A DNA stretch of 16,681 nucleotides, taken from Chitinophagaceae bacterium (lineage in GTDB: Bacteria; Bacteroidota; Bacteroidia; Chitinophagales; Chitinophagaceae). The position numbers and the translations under genes are program-made. Under the pieces are notes generated by a model that saw only the letters and a program-made list of their open reading frames with translations, did not search any database and had not been told where the DNA came from. The stretch is taken from assembly GCA_025963615.1 (NCBI GenBank), contig JAOQAL010000742.1, forward strand, positions 1 through 16,681, given 5' to 3'. Below are positions 7,653 through 14,490 of the stretch, in pieces (the stretch's first letter is position 1; every line of letters begins with the position of its first letter).

Positions 7653-7817
7653 AATTATTTCCTGAGCAATTCAGCCATCTCGCCACTGACAGTGACCTGG
7701 GGAAATATAAGCGATGAGGAAAGTATTTTCGCTATCACGGTACGTCTTATAAAAATTGAAAACCAGGCCCTGCTGCCGTTGTTATACGACCGGGATTTTT
7801 CGCAGCCGGCGCCATGA
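7650..7817 (+). pseudogene. In-frame C-terminal continuation beyond the TGA of the secreted protein gene
   Basis: Starting right after TGA 7650-7652, the same frame reads 54 codons to a second TGA. The translation alternates hydrophobic and polar residues in a way that suggests beta strands (SPLTVTWGNISDEESIFAIT, VRLIKIENQALLPLLYD), unlike a random non-coding tail. There is no ATG start in it that would make a separate gene. The simplest reading is the lost 3' part of the upstream gene, separated by a nonsense substitution or a base-call error; programmed readthrough is less likely. Confidence 0.6.
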
Positions 7818-7926
7818 TATTTTTTCTGCGGGTTTGTAAACAGTTTTGCGCTTTCAAAAACTTATAGCTGTTTTTATGAAAAAGTAAATAATCAGCATCT
7901 TAGTATTAATTTCCTATTTCCCTTTT

Positions 7927-8502
7927 GTGAAGGTTGATAAGTATAACGATATAACCGACCAGCAATTGCTTGAGAATTTTTATTCCGGGCATGACACCAA
8001 ATGGCTTGGGGTATTGCTGGAGCGCTATACCCTGTTGTTACTCGGTGTTTGCATGAAATACCTGAAAAACGAGGAAGAAGCTAAAGATAGCGTTCAGCAG
8101 ATTTTTTTAAAAACAATCACGGAACTGCGAAAATATAAAGTAGAATACTTCAAATCATGGATCTACATGGTGGCAAAAAATCATTGCCTCATGAAAATCA
8201 GGGATAAACAGGGAAAGGTACCTGGGGCACTTAATGATAAACTGGCCGCAACTCCCGATATCCCCACTGACACGGTTACCTTATGGCAAAATGACAAAGT
8301 CCTGGAGCTGCTGACTGAGTCATTAAAAGAACTAAACCCCGAGCAACAGCAATGTGTAACTTTGTTTTATCTTGAAAAGAAAAGTTACCTGGAAATAAGC
8401 GAACAGACAAATTACAGCTTGTTACAGGTAAAGAGTTTTATACAGAACGGAAAAAGAAATTTAAAAATTCTGATTGAACGGAAATTAAACGAGAAAGTCT
8501 GA
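7927..8502 (+). CDS. ECF-type sigma-70 family RNA polymerase sigma factor
   Basis: A 191-residue sigma factor with only regions 2 and 4. Region 2 covers about residues 28-92 (LLERYTLLLLGVCMKYLKNE, EAKDSVQQIFLKTI, FKSWIYMVAKNHCLMKIR) and would bind core polymerase and the -10 element. Region 4 covers about 130-186 (LKELNPEQQQCVTLFYLEKK, SYLEISEQTNYSLLQVKSFI), a helix-turn-helix for the -35 element. The start is GTG at 7927; the frame is closed by TAA at 7885 and has no ATG before the conserved part. It lies 110 bases after the end of the open extension of the previous gene and four bases before a small gene with one membrane helix, an arrangement typical of a sigma/anti-sigma pair. Target genes are unknown. 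Confidence 0.93.
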   Translation: MKVDKYNDITDQQLLENFYSGHDTKWLGVLLERYTLLLLGVCMKYLKNEEEAKDSVQQIFLKTITELRKYKVEYFKSWIYMVAKNHCLMKIRDKQGKVPGALNDKLAATPDIPTDTVTLWQNDKVLELLTESLKELNPEQQQCVTLFYLEKKSYLEISEQTNYSLLQVKSFIQNGKRNLKILIERKLNEKV

Positions 8503-8505
8503 TTC

Positions 8506-8871
8506 ATGACAGGCAATTTAAAGGACATATTATCCAATTTATCAGTTGATGTGGACCAGGAAACACTCATTCTTTATCTGCAGGATAAACTACCTGAAGA
8601 GGAAAAACATGAGGTAGAAAAAATATTACTTCAAAATGAATTCGCGGATGAAGCGTTGGAAGGTCTGAAAGAATTTAGTGACAAAAAACAAATTCAATCG
8701 CTGGTTGAACAGCTGAATGCTGATCTGCGCAGGAAACTGCATAAGAAAAAACAAAGGCGGGAAAATTTACGATTGAAAGATCAACCCTGGCTTTATATTT
8801 CGCTGCTCATTATTTTATTCCTCATTATTATTGGCTACCTGATCGTTCATAAAATATTGTTACACCCTTAA
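8506..8871 (+). CDS. Single-span membrane protein, probable anti-sigma factor
   Basis: A 121-residue protein. Residues of about 18-57 (ETLILYLQDKLPEEEKHEVE, ADEALEGLKEF) match the short acidic helical segment found at the N-terminus of many Bacteroidota anti-sigma-like proteins, where it resembles a zinc-binding anti-sigma domain without the His/Cys ligands. A very basic stretch (RRKLHKKKQRRENLRLK, 75-91) precedes one strongly hydrophobic helix (about 95-115), so the N-terminus should face the cytoplasm, and only about six residues follow the helix. Starting three bases after the sigma factor stop, it is very likely its partner. With no periplasmic sensor domain, the signal would have to act through the membrane or another protein. 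The anti-sigma role is inferred from context. Confidence 0.7.
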   Translation: MTGNLKDILSNLSVDVDQETLILYLQDKLPEEEKHEVEKILLQNEFADEALEGLKEFSDKKQIQSLVEQLNADLRRKLHKKKQRRENLRLKDQPWLYISLLIILFLIIIGYLIVHKILLHP

Positions 8872-8921
8872 CACATTTATTCACCCGTTTTTACCTCATT
8901 CCCTCCATTCAGAATTTTGTT

Positions 8922-8953
8922 TTGGCAGGAGCCGGCAAATTTCGTAAACTTTG
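8922..8953 (+). promoter_or_regulatory. Candidate Bacteroidota-type promoter for the DoxX-like gene
   Basis: TTG at 8922-8924 and TAAACTTTG at 8945-8953 are 20 bases apart, which resembles the Bacteroidota pattern TTG-N17-23-TAnnTTTG except for one extra base in the -7 element. It would place transcription start about 25 bases before the ATG at 8985. Pattern match only. Confidence 0.28.
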
Positions 8954-8984
8954 TTATTGTTATTCTGCTCTTAAATTATATGTT

Positions 8985-9407
8985 ATGGGTATTCTTCAAC
9001 ACCTTCAGAAATGGAGTGACTCCCATCATCCCCGCTGGCTGGTAATCCTGCGTGTTGCCCTCGGGCTTAGCCTGTTTGTAAAAGGAATTTCTTTTATCCG
9101 GAATATGGGTGATCTGGAACTTTTATTATCGCAAAGCAGTTTGAGGGATTTTTCTTCCTGGATAGCCCTTGTTATTACCTGCATTCATCTCCTGGGTGGT
9201 TTTCTTATCATAATCGGTTTGCTTACACGCTGGGCGGTATTAATACAACTCCCTGTATTATTGGGCGCTATATTTTTTATACATCCCCCTTTTGCAGAAA
9301 CAGAATTTATATTTGCCTTGCTGCTGATCTTATTGCTGATATTGTTCTTTGTTGAAGGTGGCGGGCCATTTTCTTTGGACAATTATTTTTTGAAACATCC
9401 TAAATAA
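8985..9407 (+). CDS. DoxX-like small integral membrane protein
   Basis: A 140-residue protein with four predicted membrane helices (about 18-34, 57-80, 83-101, 108-124). The DoxX/SURF4-like pattern is visible: RWLVILRVALGLSLFVKGISF, then IHLLGGFLIIIGLLTRWAVLIQLPVLLGA (in two blocks), and LLILFFVEGGGPFSLDNYFL at the end, where GGGPFSLD is characteristic. DoxX proteins are inner-membrane proteins linked loosely to redox and stress processes; the activity of this one is unknown. The frame extends 21 codons upstream to a TTG, but the ATG at 8985 gives the normal family start and the upstream piece overlaps a candidate promoter. It converges with guaD, whose stop is only 10 bases away. Confidence 0.85.
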   Translation: MGILQHLQKWSDSHHPRWLVILRVALGLSLFVKGISFIRNMGDLELLLSQSSLRDFSSWIALVITCIHLLGGFLIIIGLLTRWAVLIQLPVLLGAIFFIHPPFAETEFIFALLLILLLILFFVEGGGPFSLDNYFLKHPK

Positions 9408-9417
9408 ACCGTGGATC

Positions 9418-9897
9418 TCAATATTTCAGTTTGCTTTCAACAGCCATCCAGTAATCAAATACTTCTTTTGCTTTTGGATGAGGGTAATGCTGGAAACGTA
9501 TCTTTCTTTCAGCCGCATTAATATTAATTTCCCTATAGATGAAATCATCATCAAAATTAATAGCAGCGGCATCATGACGTGTATTAGCATACACAACACT
9601 ATTCACCCTCGCCCAGTATACAGCACCCAGGCACATTGGACATGGTTCACAACTGGCGTATACGTCACAATCAGTGAGCTGCCATGTACCGAGATTTCTA
9701 CAAGCTTTACGGATGGCTACAATTTCGGCGTGCGCCGTAGGGTCATTGTCTGACGTAACTTCATTATAACCTTCCGCGATGATTTCTCCCTGACGAACAA
9801 TTACACATCCGAATGGTCCACCTTTATTTTCTGTTGTGCCCATACGGGCAAGTTCGATAGCTCTTTCCAGGAATTTCAACTGTTGCTCATTTAACAT
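9418..9897 (-). CDS. guaD: Guanine deaminase (GuaD-type nucleoside/base deaminase)
   Basis: A 159-residue zinc enzyme of the cytidine deaminase superfamily. The zinc site and catalytic Glu are in HAE (His56, Glu58) and PCPMC (Cys86, Cys89). Outside these motifs it follows Bacillus guanine deaminase rather than the tRNA adenosine deaminase TadA: NDPTAHAEIVAIRKACRNLG, then ASCEPCPMCLGAVYWAR, then the block FDDDFIYREI (115-124) and a C-terminal Tyr, both used for guanine recognition in the Bacillus enzyme as I recall. It would convert guanine to xanthine in the cytoplasm for purine salvage or nitrogen supply. Length is close to the usual 156. It starts with ATG at 9897 and is transcribed away from the unknown gene at 10088. 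No other purine genes are adjacent. Confidence 0.88.
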   Translation of the reverse strand: MLNEQQLKFLERAIELARMGTTENKGGPFGCVIVRQGEIIAEGYNEVTSDNDPTAHAEIVAIRKACRNLGTWQLTDCDVYASCEPCPMCLGAVYWARVNSVVYANTRHDAAAINFDDDFIYREININAAERKIRFQHYPHPKAKEVFDYWMAVESKLKY

Positions 9898-10087
9898 ACA
9901 AAACGGTTTACATTTAAACAGATTATTCGATTAAATGACTGTGTAAAAACCACTAATTGTCCACAGTTTACGCACTAAATTAAGCCGAATATGAATTCTG
10001 GATTAACTTTTAGTTAACTGGAACTATTATTGACCTAATGCTGTGTAACTTGACCCGGAATTTATTAACCTTCCAAAATGCTTACGT

Positions 10088-10585
10088 ATGAGATGGGAAC
10101 AAATTTCAGATAATGAAGGCAAAGAAGTTTATGAACTTCGTCACAATGAACAATGTGTACTTACCCTGACAGATAACGTTATTGCCGGCACTGTGCGGAT
10201 TGAATCTGCCAGTGAGAAAAGAACTTTTGTTATTGGGAAGGAAGGTTTTTTTAACAACAGGACTGTTCTCAGAAATGAATACGGAATCCGGATAGGAGAA
10301 TTAGGAATTGAGAACAATGAGCATTTTATTGAAATGGAAAATGAAAAATTTCATTACACCATCAATGACAGTTCTCCTGTAGAATTTATTATCTATAAAG
10401 AGTCAAAAGAAAATCCTATCATTACCTGTAAACTTAATACTCCCTTCCCGGCTCATGAACCCATGCTTGTTAAAGGGAAAAAACTACTTTTTACCAAGCT
10501 TAATTATGCCAGCCTGCTGATGTCAATGTGTTGGTATATTCTGCCCCCGATAGCAAAAATGAACCGGTTGGAATATTCAATCTAA
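10088..10585 (+). CDS. Hypothetical protein, beta-rich, no named domain
   Basis: A 165-residue protein without signal peptide. Most of it alternates short strands and turns (VYELRHNEQCVLTLTDN, GTVRIESASEKRTFVIGKEG, RNEYGIRIGELGIENNEHF, EFIIYKESKENPIITC), a pattern that recalls LURP-one/tubby-C-like folds, but this is a weak impression. The C-terminal segment NYASLLMSMCWYILPP (about 142-157) is hydrophobic and could anchor or pack against a membrane. Similar uncharacterised proteins occur in Bacteroidota. It is monocistronic: divergent from guaD across 190 bases and convergent with the MFS gene, with 26 bases between the stops. I do not know its function. Confidence 0.75.
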   Translation: MRWEQISDNEGKEVYELRHNEQCVLTLTDNVIAGTVRIESASEKRTFVIGKEGFFNNRTVLRNEYGIRIGELGIENNEHFIEMENEKFHYTINDSSPVEFIIYKESKENPIITCKLNTPFPAHEPMLVKGKKLLFTKLNYASLLMSMCWYILPPIAKMNRLEYSI

Positions 10586-10611
10586 ATCAGGTCCACATAA
10601 ATTTTATCCCG

Positions 10612-11826
10612 TTATTTTTTTTCGTTTTTCAGCGCATGGTAAGCAAATAATGCACTGGCCAGCATTAACAAACCGGCCAGCAAAAATGAAACACCCGGGA
10701 AATAGACCGGCGCGCTGCCATGGGTGAAATAAGCAAAAAGGCCTGTCATAAGTGGGGGTCCGATAATTGAAGTTGCGCTCATCAAACTGGTCAACGCTCC
10801 CTGCAACTCTCCTTGCTCGTTGGGGGGTACATGACCGGAAATAATTGCCTGCAAGGCAGGTCCTGAAATTCCTCCCAGGCAATAAGGGACCAGGAAGGCA
10901 AACATCATCCATCCGCGAATAGCTATCGCAAATAAAAACATTCCCAATGCGTATAAGGCCAGGCCGATGTAAACGCTTTTTTCATTGCCTAAGCGGGGAT
11001 TTGTATAACGTATCAGCCCCCCTTGCACGGCTGATACTAATAATCCGACGACAGCCAATGAGGCACCGATAATCCCTGGAGACCAATTAAATCTTTCAAT
11101 AGTAAAAAAACTCCAGTTACTTTGAACAGCGTGGGCGGCAATGTATACCAATATCAGGGAAATGACCAGTTCTCCGATGCCTTTATAACGCAGTAATAAT
11201 TTAAATGCTCCAAATGGATTTGCTCTTTTCCATTCAAACTTTCTCCGGTTTTCGGGTGCTAAAGATTCCGGTAACACAAAATAACCCCATAACCAGTTTA
11301 GAAAACACAATATTGCCGCGGCAATAAAGGGAATACGTGGGCCAAATTGGCCTAGTAGGCCGCCAATGCCAGGGCCAATAATAAAACCCAGTCCAAATGC
11401 CGCCCCGATCATTCCAAAATTTTGTGCCCGGGTCTCTTTTGTACTGATATCGGCGATATATGCGGCGGCTGTGGTAAAACTGGCTCCTGTAACACCTGCT
11501 ACAATTCTTCCTACAAACAGCCAGCCGATCGTTGGGGCGAATGAAAGGAATAAATAATCAACACCAAAGCCGAAAAGAGAAATTAATAAAATAGGCCGGC
11601 GGCCATAACGATCGCTCAGGTTCCCTACCAGCGGAGCACATAATAATTGCATTCCTGCGAACGCTCCGGTAAGCCATCCGCCATATTCTGCGGCATGGCT
11701 GGTATCACTTCCAGTCATTTCTTTGATAAGGTTCGGAATGACGGGAATAATAATTCCCCAACCAATAACATCAATCAGCAGGGTGACAAAAATAAATCCC
11801 ATTGCTGCTTTGCGACCTGACGCCAT
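10612..11826 (-). CDS. MFS transporter, TCR/Tet-like drug:H+ antiporter family
   Basis: A 404-residue inner-membrane carrier with twelve predicted helices. The N-terminal half closely follows TetA-type exporters: [20 protein letters not shown] (15-34), motif [12 protein letters not shown] (68-78), [21 protein letters not shown] (106-126) with the motif-B Arg107, and motif [17 protein letters not shown] (141-156), which marks antiporters. It probably exports a small toxic compound in exchange for protons. Tetracycline resistance should not be assumed: many chromosomal Bacteroidota members of this group have no known drug, and no tetR-type repressor is next to it. It begins 75 bases after the end of the MurC-like gene on the same strand and could be cotranscribed with it. 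Confidence 0.9.
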   Translation of the reverse strand: MASGRKAAMGFIFVTLLIDVIGWGIIIPVIPNLIKEMTGSDTSHAAEYGGWLTGAFAGMQLLCAPLVGNLSDRYGRRPILLISLFGFGVDYLFLSFAPTIGWLFVGRIVAGVTGASFTTAAAYIADISTKETRAQNFGMIGAAFGLGFIIGPGIGGLLGQFGPRIPFIAAAILCFLNWLWGYFVLPESLAPENRRKFEWKRANPFGAFKLLLRYKGIGELVISLILVYIAAHAVQSNWSFFTIERFNWSPGIIGASLAVVGLLVSAVQGGLIRYTNPRLGNEKSVYIGLALYALGMFLFAIAIRGWMMFAFLVPYCLGGISGPALQAIISGHVPPNEQGELQGALTSLMSATSIIGPPLMTGLFAYFTHGSAPVYFPGVSFLLAGLLMLASALFAYHALKNEKK

Positions 11827-11901
11827 AGAACATACTAATTTTAAAGAGAGCGCAAAGATGTAGTTTTTAGCCGAACGAAAAACCGGAAGATCACAGTTGC
11901 C

Positions 11902-13278
11902 TTATAATTTTTCCCAAACCTGCCGGGCAAACTGCTCCAGCGATGGATCTCTGGCCCCCATGAGCAAAAGAACAGCGGGGTTTGTAAGGTGAGGCCTTAC
12001 GACAGAGAGAAAATCATTCCTATTCTCAACAAAAAAAGCCCGTTTATTTAATTTTTTAAGATCGTCGATCAGATCATTGGCGGAAATATTTTTTTCAGCC
12101 GTGCCGCCCGCATAAAATATTTCGCTCATCCATATTTCATCATCGGGCCTAAGTGCCTTTGCTATTTCAGCTACAAAATCATTTCGCAAAAAATTAGTAG
12201 GGCCATAGCCGTGCGGTTGAAACCAGGCAATCACTTTTGGCGCGATCGGCTGGCACGCTTCAATGGAAGTTGCGCATTTAACGGGGTTATGCGCATAATC
12301 ATCTATTAGCCACACTCCTTTTTTATTACCTATAACCTGGTGACGACGATAGATCCCTTCATAATTCTTAAGTGCGGCTGCACATATTGTCAGATCAACT
12401 CCCAACTGGTTAGCCACGGCAGCTGCTGCCAGTGCATTTTCCATATTATGCCTGCCAACAACATTAAGAGCAAAATCAATTTTATTTATTTGAAAAGAAA
12501 TAGTCAACCCATGCTGAACAAAACCGGTCGCCCTATAGCCGGCAGCAACATGTTCAGTACTTGCAAAATCTTGTTCTTCGTTTTGCGAAAGTTGTTTCGC
12601 CAGCGTATGAGATTGGTTTACTATAAACCGGCGGCTGTTATTTTTGAATATCGTAAATATATCCATCAGCACGTTAATCTCTTTATGGTCTTTGTCAACA
12701 TTCAGCAATACTCCGGTTTCTGGCTGATACTGCACGATAGAACCATCGCTTTCATCTGCTTCAATCACCAGCCATTCACCGATACCGGCTTTTGCGTTTC
12801 CAATTTTTCCTTCTTTAATAATACTTATCAAACCGGCGCCACTGATAATTCCGGGTTTTAGTCCCGCAAATTCCAGGATATCAAATAACATAGCGCTTAC
12901 CGTACTCTTGCCGCTGGTCCCTCCTATTGCAATTGTTTTTTTACTCTTTGCAATTATAGCCAGCAGCTCCGATCTTTTAATAAGCGGTATGTTAAGCGCC
13001 CTGGCTTTCTGTACTTCTTCCACGGTATCCTCTATTGCCGTTGACACAACGACAAGGTCTGTTTCGCTACTTATGCCTTCTCCATTTTGTAAATAGCATT
13101 GTATATCTTCTGCTTCCAGTTTTTCCTTAGCCTCATTATATTCATCTTTTTTAAAGTAACGGTCGCTTCCCGAAACCTGTTTGCCAATTCCTTTTAAATA
13201 CTGCGCGATGGCGCTCATGCCGGTACCGGCTATGCCTATAAAAAAAACACTCCGGAAGTCTTTTATTGAAGATATCAT
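11902..13278 (-). CDS. MurC-like Mur ligase with atypical P-loop
   Basis: The product is 458 residues from the ATG at 13278; a frame 29 codons longer begins with GTG and lacks conserved sequence. The three Mur-ligase domains are visible: a Rossmann domain with FIGIAGTGMSAIAQYLKG (13-30) and VSGSD; an ATP domain with GGTSGKST (119-126), EADESDGS (173-180) and VGRHNMENALAAAAVA (274-289); and a C-terminal domain with DDYAHNP (326-332) and FQPHGYGPTNFL (353-364). Overall order and spacing match MurC (UDP-MurNAc:L-Ala ligase), but MurC normally has GTHGKTT, DDYGHHP and FQPHRYTR. It is therefore a divergent paralogue that may act on muramyl precursors or in muropeptide recycling like Mpl. No mur, fts or ddl genes are nearby, so it is outside the cell-wall cluster. 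Ligase chemistry is likely; the substrate is uncertain. Confidence 0.85.
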   Translation of the reverse strand: MISSIKDFRSVFFIGIAGTGMSAIAQYLKGIGKQVSGSDRYFKKDEYNEAKEKLEAEDIQCYLQNGEGISSETDLVVVSTAIEDTVEEVQKARALNIPLIKRSELLAIIAKSKKTIAIGGTSGKSTVSAMLFDILEFAGLKPGIISGAGLISIIKEGKIGNAKAGIGEWLVIEADESDGSIVQYQPETGVLLNVDKDHKEINVLMDIFTIFKNNSRRFIVNQSHTLAKQLSQNEEQDFASTEHVAAGYRATGFVQHGLTISFQINKIDFALNVVGRHNMENALAAAAVANQLGVDLTICAAALKNYEGIYRRHQVIGNKKGVWLIDDYAHNPVKCATSIEACQPIAPKVIAWFQPHGYGPTNFLRNDFVAEIAKALRPDDEIWMSEIFYAGGTAEKNISANDLIDDLKKLNKRAFFVENRNDFLSVVRPHLTNPAVLLLMGARDPSLEQFARQVWEKL

Positions 13279-13364
13279 TCTGCAAATAAAGCAATTATTG
13301 GGATTTGTAGTCAGCCCGGCGATTTTTAAACAGCTAAATATATTTTCTTTAAAACTACCGGTCA

Positions 13365-13393
13365 CAAAAAAGGCCTCTTCAAAGAGGCCCTTT
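13365..13393 (-). terminator. Intrinsic terminator of the DUF4382 gene
   Basis: GGCCTCT (13372-13378) pairs with AGAGGCC (13383-13389) around a TCAA loop. Read on the minus strand, the stem is followed by six T residues. It lies about 20 bases after the stop of the DUF4382 gene and 87 bases before the start of the MurC-like gene, so it separates those two transcripts. Flanking AAA/TTT would let it work to some extent on the plus strand too, where no gene needs it. Confidence 0.85.
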
Positions 13394-13413
13394 CATTGAG
13401 TACGTATTGAAAA

Positions 13414-14283
13414 TTACTTATGTAACACGATATGAGGCAATTCAGTTTCCTGTCTTGAAGATACTGTAACATTGTTAACCGTTGTATCCTGGTAACCGTT
13501 AGACCCATTTACAAACACAGTGTATGTACCGGGAGTTAATCCCCTGACTTTAAATTTACCATCCCCGAAAGGTATGGCGTAAGCCGTATCGGCATTATAT
13601 ACACTTACAACGGCATAGGCATCCCAGGGCTTTATCTCGCCGTCAATACTTCCTGTAACCTTTGTAATAAACAGGCGTATAAACGGACGCAGGTAAAACT
13701 CATTATTCCTTACGTTGATAATTGATTTCCCCACATTGAAGTCAAGCCATAGCTGAAACTGTCCCGCCAGGTATTCATCAAATTCATTTCCCGAAAGCTT
13801 GAGCGTAATAACAGAATCGCCGGGATATAAATGCAGGGGATAGGATACACTGTCTTTAACCAGTGAATTATCTGATCCTAATGTAATTTTAATCCGTTTG
13901 ATTTTACCCTGCGGGATCGTTCCTCCTGCAAGCAAGGTGTCTGCTCCGTTTCGTAATGTCAGTAAATCGTAAACGCCTGGGCGGATGGTAAGATCCTGCC
14001 ATACCACGCTGGTATCTTTTTCATCATCCCAGTTGTGATCATGACGCCATGGATGTTCCAGGCTATCAACAGCAGACGTATCGACCAACACTTTTACGGA
14101 TTGGATGTCGATCAACACTTTGTCAAATAAGGCGGGATCATCTGATAAATACAAAGAAATCTTTTGCTGACCCGGAGGCACAGCCGAAGTGGAAGAATTT
14201 TCCTTTTTGCAAGACACCATAAAAATAGCGACAAAGCTTATTGTAGCTATAAGGACACGGAGGAGTTTACCTGAGAATTTCAT
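13414..14283 (-). CDS. DUF4382 lipoprotein with C-terminal carboxypeptidase-regulatory-like domain
   Basis: A 289-residue surface or periplasmic lipoprotein. The signal peptide ends in the lipobox MVSC with Cys25 as the lipid site, followed by KKE. Residues of about 40-205 match DUF4382: QQKISLYLSDDPALFDKVLI, DIQSVKVLVD, a GVYDLLTLRNG block, and GKIKRIKITLGSDNSLV. Residues of about 210-287 form a small beta-sandwich (GSIDGEIKPWDAYAVVSVYN, GDGKFKVRGLTPGTYTVFV), the pattern of carboxypeptidase-regulatory or SpaA-like domains. The segment HPWRHDHNWDDEKD (77-90) is rich in His and Asp and might bind metal, but that is speculation. DUF4382 proteins are common in Bacteroidota and have no proven function. 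The gene has its own terminator (13365-13393) and another hairpin just upstream, so it is probably monocistronic. Confidence 0.88.
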   Translation of the reverse strand: MKFSGKLLRVLIATISFVAIFMVSCKKENSSTSAVPPGQQKISLYLSDDPALFDKVLIDIQSVKVLVDTSAVDSLEHPWRHDHNWDDEKDTSVVWQDLTIRPGVYDLLTLRNGADTLLAGGTIPQGKIKRIKITLGSDNSLVKDSVSYPLHLYPGDSVITLKLSGNEFDEYLAGQFQLWLDFNVGKSIINVRNNEFYLRPFIRLFITKVTGSIDGEIKPWDAYAVVSVYNADTAYAIPFGDGKFKVRGLTPGTYTVFVNGSNGYQDTTVNNVTVSSRQETELPHIVLHK

Positions 14284-14389
14284 ACACTTACTTTTTTAAA
14301 ATCGTCTGTTAATAAATAATAGATTGTCTGTGGACTCGCAGGTGGGTTAAGAAAAAGGGGCTTGCGGGTAATGAGACGATAATAAAATG

Positions 14390-14438
14390 GCAGGGTTTAA
14401 ATCAGAGATAAAAAAACTTATCCTGATTTAAACCCTGC
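14390..14438 (-). terminator. Long perfect inverted repeat, probable terminator of the upstream minus-strand gene
   Basis: GCAGGGTTTAAATCAG (14390-14405) is the exact reverse complement of 14423-14438. One unpaired A inside it is followed by five more pairs (GATAA 14407-14411 with TTATC 14418-14422) and a six-base loop AAAAAC. On the minus strand the stem is followed by CATTTTATTATC, a moderate U-rich run. It lies 52 bases after the stop of the gene at 14491-15579, so a terminator or 3'-end-stabilising hairpin is the simplest reading. The weak U-tract and unusual stem length leave room for another role. Confidence 0.65.
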
Positions 14439-14490
14439 GACAAAATATAAACGACTATAAAGTAATTAACGAAATATTAAGATTTCATTC

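Noticed and set aside
10604..10912. 102-residue minus-strand open frame
   Set aside because: It overlaps the MFS transporter in another frame of the same strand. The MFS frame carries the conserved transporter sequence.
10612..11826. Acquired tetracycline-resistance gene
   Set aside because: The protein is Tet-like, but there is no tetR repressor, mobile element or clear change in base composition, so a resident exporter is more likely.
12340..12861. 173-residue plus-strand open frame
   Set aside because: It lies wholly antisense to the conserved MurC-like ligase and its translation has no protein-like motif; it is a shadow of that gene's codon pattern.
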